From Stenotrophomonas rhizophila (GTDB lineage: Bacteria; Pseudomonadota; Gammaproteobacteria; Xanthomonadales; Xanthomonadaceae), in the NCBI RefSeq assembly GCF_020857975.1, contig NZ_JACWUO010000006.1, forward strand, positions 124,001-188,000: DNA of 64,000 nt, given 5' to 3'. Below are positions 61,632 to 64,000 of the stretch, one piece after another. The notes beneath the pieces are model-generated. The model was not told where the DNA came from, searched no databases, and saw nothing but the letters and a program-made list of their open reading frames with translations. The translations under genes were made by a program, and so were the position numbers. The stretch's first letter is position 1; every line of letters begins with the position of its first letter.

Positions 61632-62198
61632 TTATTTCGCTTTCAGGACCACTTTGGTGCTGATCGCCGTTTCGTTCGGGATGGTCTTGGTGTCGGCCCA
61701 GTCGCCGCCGCCCACGCCGAAGTCCAGGCGCTTGACCGTGGCCTTGCCGCTGAGCACCGGTTGCGCGCCCGGGGTCCAGGTGAAGGTCAGGGTGACCGGC
61801 TTGCTCACCCCGCGCAGTTCCAGGGTGCCGTCGGCGGCGTACTGGTTGTTGCCCAGCGAACGGAACTTGCTGGCGCTGTATTTGGCTTGGGCGAACTTGC
61901 CGACGTTGAAGAAGTCCGCGCCCTGCAGGGTCGAATCGCGGTCGTTGTTGCCGCTCTTGGCGCCGGCCAGCGGAATGGTCACTTCCAGCCTGGAGCCGTC
62001 CAGCTTGGCCGGGTCGAAACTGAGTTTGGTATCAAAGCCGGGGAAGGTGCCGGTGAACACCTCGCCGTCGTACTTGGTGGCAAACACCAGGATCGAGCCG
62101 GGCGCCTGCACGTAGTCGGCGGCCAGCACCGGGGCGGCGGCCAGCAGCCCGGCCAGGGCGGCGGCGACGGCCGCGGGGGAGGTGAGCTTGATGTTCAT
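61632..62198 (-). CDS. YceI family periplasmic protein
   Basis: This 188-residue protein has a signal peptide (KLTSPAAVAAALAGLLAAAPVLA) and the YceI lipocalin-like barrel, which binds isoprenoid or polyisoprenoid lipids in the periplasm. Marks are SKLSFDPAKLDGSRLEVTI-like strands and LELRGVSKPVTLTFTW. It follows the cytochrome b561 gene by three bases, as in the E. coli yceJ-yceI pair. Confidence 0.9.
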   Translation of the reverse strand: MNIKLTSPAAVAAALAGLLAAAPVLAADYVQAPGSILVFATKYDGEVFTGTFPGFDTKLSFDPAKLDGSRLEVTIPLAGAKSGNNDRDSTLQGADFFNVGKFAQAKYSASKFRSLGNNQYAADGTLELRGVSKPVTLTFTWTPGAQPVLSGKATVKRLDFGVGGGDWADTKTIPNETAISTKVVLKAK

Positions 62199-62201
62199 CG
62201 G

Positions 62202-62774
62202 TCAATCCTTCTGGGGGGAGGCAAGCCAGCGTTGCGGGAGCATGCGCGCAAGGGTGGCATCGCGTTGGTAAAAATGGTGGTAAAGCGCAGCGCCGGCGTG
62301 GGCCAGCACCACCGCAATGAGCAGCCAGAAGCCCCATTCGTGGATGGCGTGGGAGATCTGGCTGGCGCGCGCATCGGGCGCGCTGAGCTTGGGGACATCG
62401 ACCAGGCCGAACCAGCGGAACGGCCGCAGCCCGCTGGCCGAATCGTACAGCCAGCCCGACAGCGGCAGGGCGAACATCAGCGCATACAACAGCCAGTGCG
62501 TGGCTGCGGCGATGCGTTCCTGCCAGCCCGGCGTGCCGGGCACCGGTGCGGGCGCGCCGGCATACAGGCGCCAGCCCAGCCGCAACGCCACCAGCGCCAG
62601 CACGGTGATGCCGATCGACTTGTGCATCGTGTAGATCCAGAAGTACTTCGGGGTCTTGGGGAACTCGCCCATGGTCAGGCCGACGATGCCCAGTGCCAGG
62701 ATCAGTACGGCGATCAGCCAGTGCAGGGTCTGGCTGACGCCCCCCCAGCGGGTGGCGGTGTTCTTGGCGGTCAT
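62202..62774 (-). CDS. Cytochrome b561
   Basis: This 190-residue membrane protein has four helices and the haem-ligating His residues in SQTLHWLIAVLILALGIVG, YTMHKSIGITVLALV, ATHWLLYALMFALPLSGW and IHEWGFWLLIAVVLAHAGAALYHHF. It probably moves electrons between the quinone pool and a periplasmic partner. It overlaps the upstream YceI gene by four bases (ATGA). Confidence 0.92.
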   Translation of the reverse strand: MTAKNTATRWGGVSQTLHWLIAVLILALGIVGLTMGEFPKTPKYFWIYTMHKSIGITVLALVALRLGWRLYAGAPAPVPGTPGWQERIAAATHWLLYALMFALPLSGWLYDSASGLRPFRWFGLVDVPKLSAPDARASQISHAIHEWGFWLLIAVVLAHAGAALYHHFYQRDATLARMLPQRWLASPQKD

Positions 62775-63457
62775 GGCGTGGTCTCCTGGACCGGCTGTGG
62801 CGATGGGGAATGGGAGTCTGCCGGCGGCACGGGAGTTCCCGGGGCATCGACCGGCGGCGCCTCGGGCGGATCGGCGGCATTGCGGTCGCGCACCGCTTCG
62901 GCCTCGATCCGCAGCTGCACCGCATCGCCGATCATCGACGGCCAGGCGTCCACGCCGAATGCGCTGCGGCTGAGCGTGGCGGTGGCCGAGAACCCGGCGG
63001 TGCGGCGGAACGGCGGCATCGGATGGCGCTTGAGCGCATTGAGGGTGACCGCCAGGGTGATTTCGCGGGTGACCCCACGCAGGGTCAGCTGGCCGATGAC
63101 ATTGGCGTGATTGGCATCCACCGGCTCGACCCGGGTCGAGACGAAGCGTGCCTCGGGGTAGCGCCCGGCGTCGAGCAGGTTGCGCGCCAGGGTGGCCTTG
63201 TTCCAGGCCTCGTCGCCCAGGTCCAGGCGCTGGATCGGCACGCGCACATTCAAGCTGGCCGCCGGCCAGTCCTGCGGATCGAATACCAGTACGCCCTCGC
63301 TGCCGGACACGGTGCCCAGCGCATGCGAGAAGCCGGCGTGTTCGACCGCGAACTGTACCCGGGTGTGGACCGGGTCGAGCCGATAGGTATCGGGGGCGGC
63401 CAAGGCTGGCCAGGGCGCGGTGCACAGCAGCAGGGCAAGGGTCAGGCGCGGGGTCAC
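62771..63457 (-). CDS. Second YceI family protein
   Basis: This 228-residue protein has a signal peptide (LTLALLLCTAPWPALA) and a YceI domain (YRLDPVHTRVQFAVEHAGFSHALGTVSG, then LTLRGVTREITLAVTLNALK). A Pro-rich C-terminal tail of about 30 residues is unusual for the family. It is the first gene of the operon yceI2-cytochrome b561-yceI1. Confidence 0.9.
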   Translation of the reverse strand: MTPRLTLALLLCTAPWPALAAPDTYRLDPVHTRVQFAVEHAGFSHALGTVSGSEGVLVFDPQDWPAASLNVRVPIQRLDLGDEAWNKATLARNLLDAGRYPEARFVSTRVEPVDANHANVIGQLTLRGVTREITLAVTLNALKRHPMPPFRRTAGFSATATLSRSAFGVDAWPSMIGDAVQLRIEAEAVRDRNAADPPEAPPVDAPGTPVPPADSHSPSPQPVQETTP

Positions 63458-63658
63458 GGCCGGGCTCCATCGGGGTCAGGTCCGATCATACGCACAGCAC
63501 GGTGCGGGCTGGCAGGGCCATGGCTGCAACAGATCGTGGTGCGGCCGGCAATGGCACCGGGGGCCATGCCTATGCGCTCGTGCGTGTCGGCAACAGCCTG
63601 TTCCAGCCGTGCGGGCCTGCGCTGCTGTGGGACAATTGCCGTCTACAGGGAGATATGG

Positions 63659-64000
63659 ATGGCGATGAGCACGCGTGGCTGGCGCGCAGGCATCGTGCTG
63701 CTGGTACTGGCGTTGTGCCTGGTACCGTCAGCGTCGTGGGCCGCAGGGACATCGGCAGAGACGCCACGCATGCGCCGTCTCGGTGCGGCCGAAGGCATGC
63801 CGTCGCGGATGGTGCTGGCGCTGGCCCAGGACCGCCAGGGCTATGTCTGGGCCGCCACCGATGACGGCCTGGCCCGGGTCGATGGCGTCGGCCTGCGGGT
63901 CTGGCGGCACGACCCGGCCGATCCCGGTTCGCTGCCCGGCAATGAAGTGGAAACCCTGCTGGTCGACCCGCTGGACCGGGTCTGGGTGGGCAGCAACGGC
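63659..64000 (+). CDS. Sensor protein with beta-propeller repeats (3' end missing)
   Basis: This reading frame runs off the window. It starts with a signal peptide (WRAGIVLLVLALCLVPSASWAA) and then shows two-component regulator propeller repeats (LAQDRQGYVWAATDDGLARVDG; LLVDPLDRVWVGSNG). The pattern is typical of the periplasmic part of large hybrid histidine kinases or diguanylate cyclases. GGGAG lies six bases before ATG 63659. The output domain is outside the window, so its kind is unknown. Confidence 0.8.
   Translation, partial: MAMSTRGWRAGIVLLVLALCLVPSASWAAGTSAETPRMRRLGAAEGMPSRMVLALAQDRQGYVWAATDDGLARVDGVGLRVWRHDPADPGSLPGNEVETLLVDPLDRVWVGSNG

Overview
The window is a GC-rich (about two thirds G+C) gammaproteobacterial chromosome segment. 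It most likely comes from a Xanthomonadaceae bacterium of the Stenotrophomonas type. Three things point there: a complete Pil-Chp twitching-motility chemosensory cluster next to gshB and tonB, a TonB-dependent receptor of xanthomonad style, and many extragenic palindromes that begin with GTAG, as in the SMAG family of Stenotrophomonas maltophilia. No rRNA, tRNA, CRISPR array, prophage or insertion sequence was seen. Nearly all of it reads as stable core chromosome.

Layout. 1-4433: the end of a YoaA/DinG helicase, then tsaB, with tonB and gshB convergent to them. 4681-16715: pilG-pilH-pilI-pilJ-chpA-chpB-like-chpC, one long operon for a chemosensory array controlling type IV pili. It has a 2242-residue hybrid kinase, a degenerate CheB-like protein, and no PilK methyltransferase. 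17013-21681: rsmE and bioA on the minus strand, divergent from a tightly coupled nudE-cysQ-mazG-ynfA run. 21803-24959: gcvT, gcvH, then about 1 kb without a gene that leads to a lysine-rich histone H1-like gene. 25230-29314: a serine beta-lactamase-like hydrolase, an MFS-type carrier, a DUF1304 membrane protein and a DUF4442 hotdog protein. 29382-33544: an alpha/beta hydrolase-fadE operon divergent from a TetR regulator, with a perfect palindrome over the operon promoter. 33686-41082: a TonB-dependent receptor, an unknown exported protein, hslO, mtgA, a GT2 glycosyltransferase and a CBS protein. 41342-46894: an AsmA-like protein, a hemolysin III family protein, prfC and an M23 peptidase, all on the minus strand. 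47164-50716: a SAM-I riboswitch followed by metX-metB-hom, which together turn aspartate semialdehyde into cystathionine. 50887-59783: an orphan response regulator, a 1958-residue YadA-type trimeric autotransporter and a secreted subtilase, probably one surface-adhesion locus. 59823-64000: sdaA, a glutaredoxin-like protein, a YceI/cytochrome b561/YceI operon, and the start of a sensor protein with beta-propeller repeats.

The most notable non-coding signals are: a composite structured element present twice at the 3' ends of genes (chpC and the hemolysin III gene); GTAG palindromes that themselves supply the stop codons of tsaB and tonB; a 30-bp inverted repeat at 41124-41235; a repeated 19-bp palindromic site in front of the histone-like gene; a TetR-type operator overlapping an apparently leaderless promoter; and a palindrome plus SAM-I riboswitch in front of metX.
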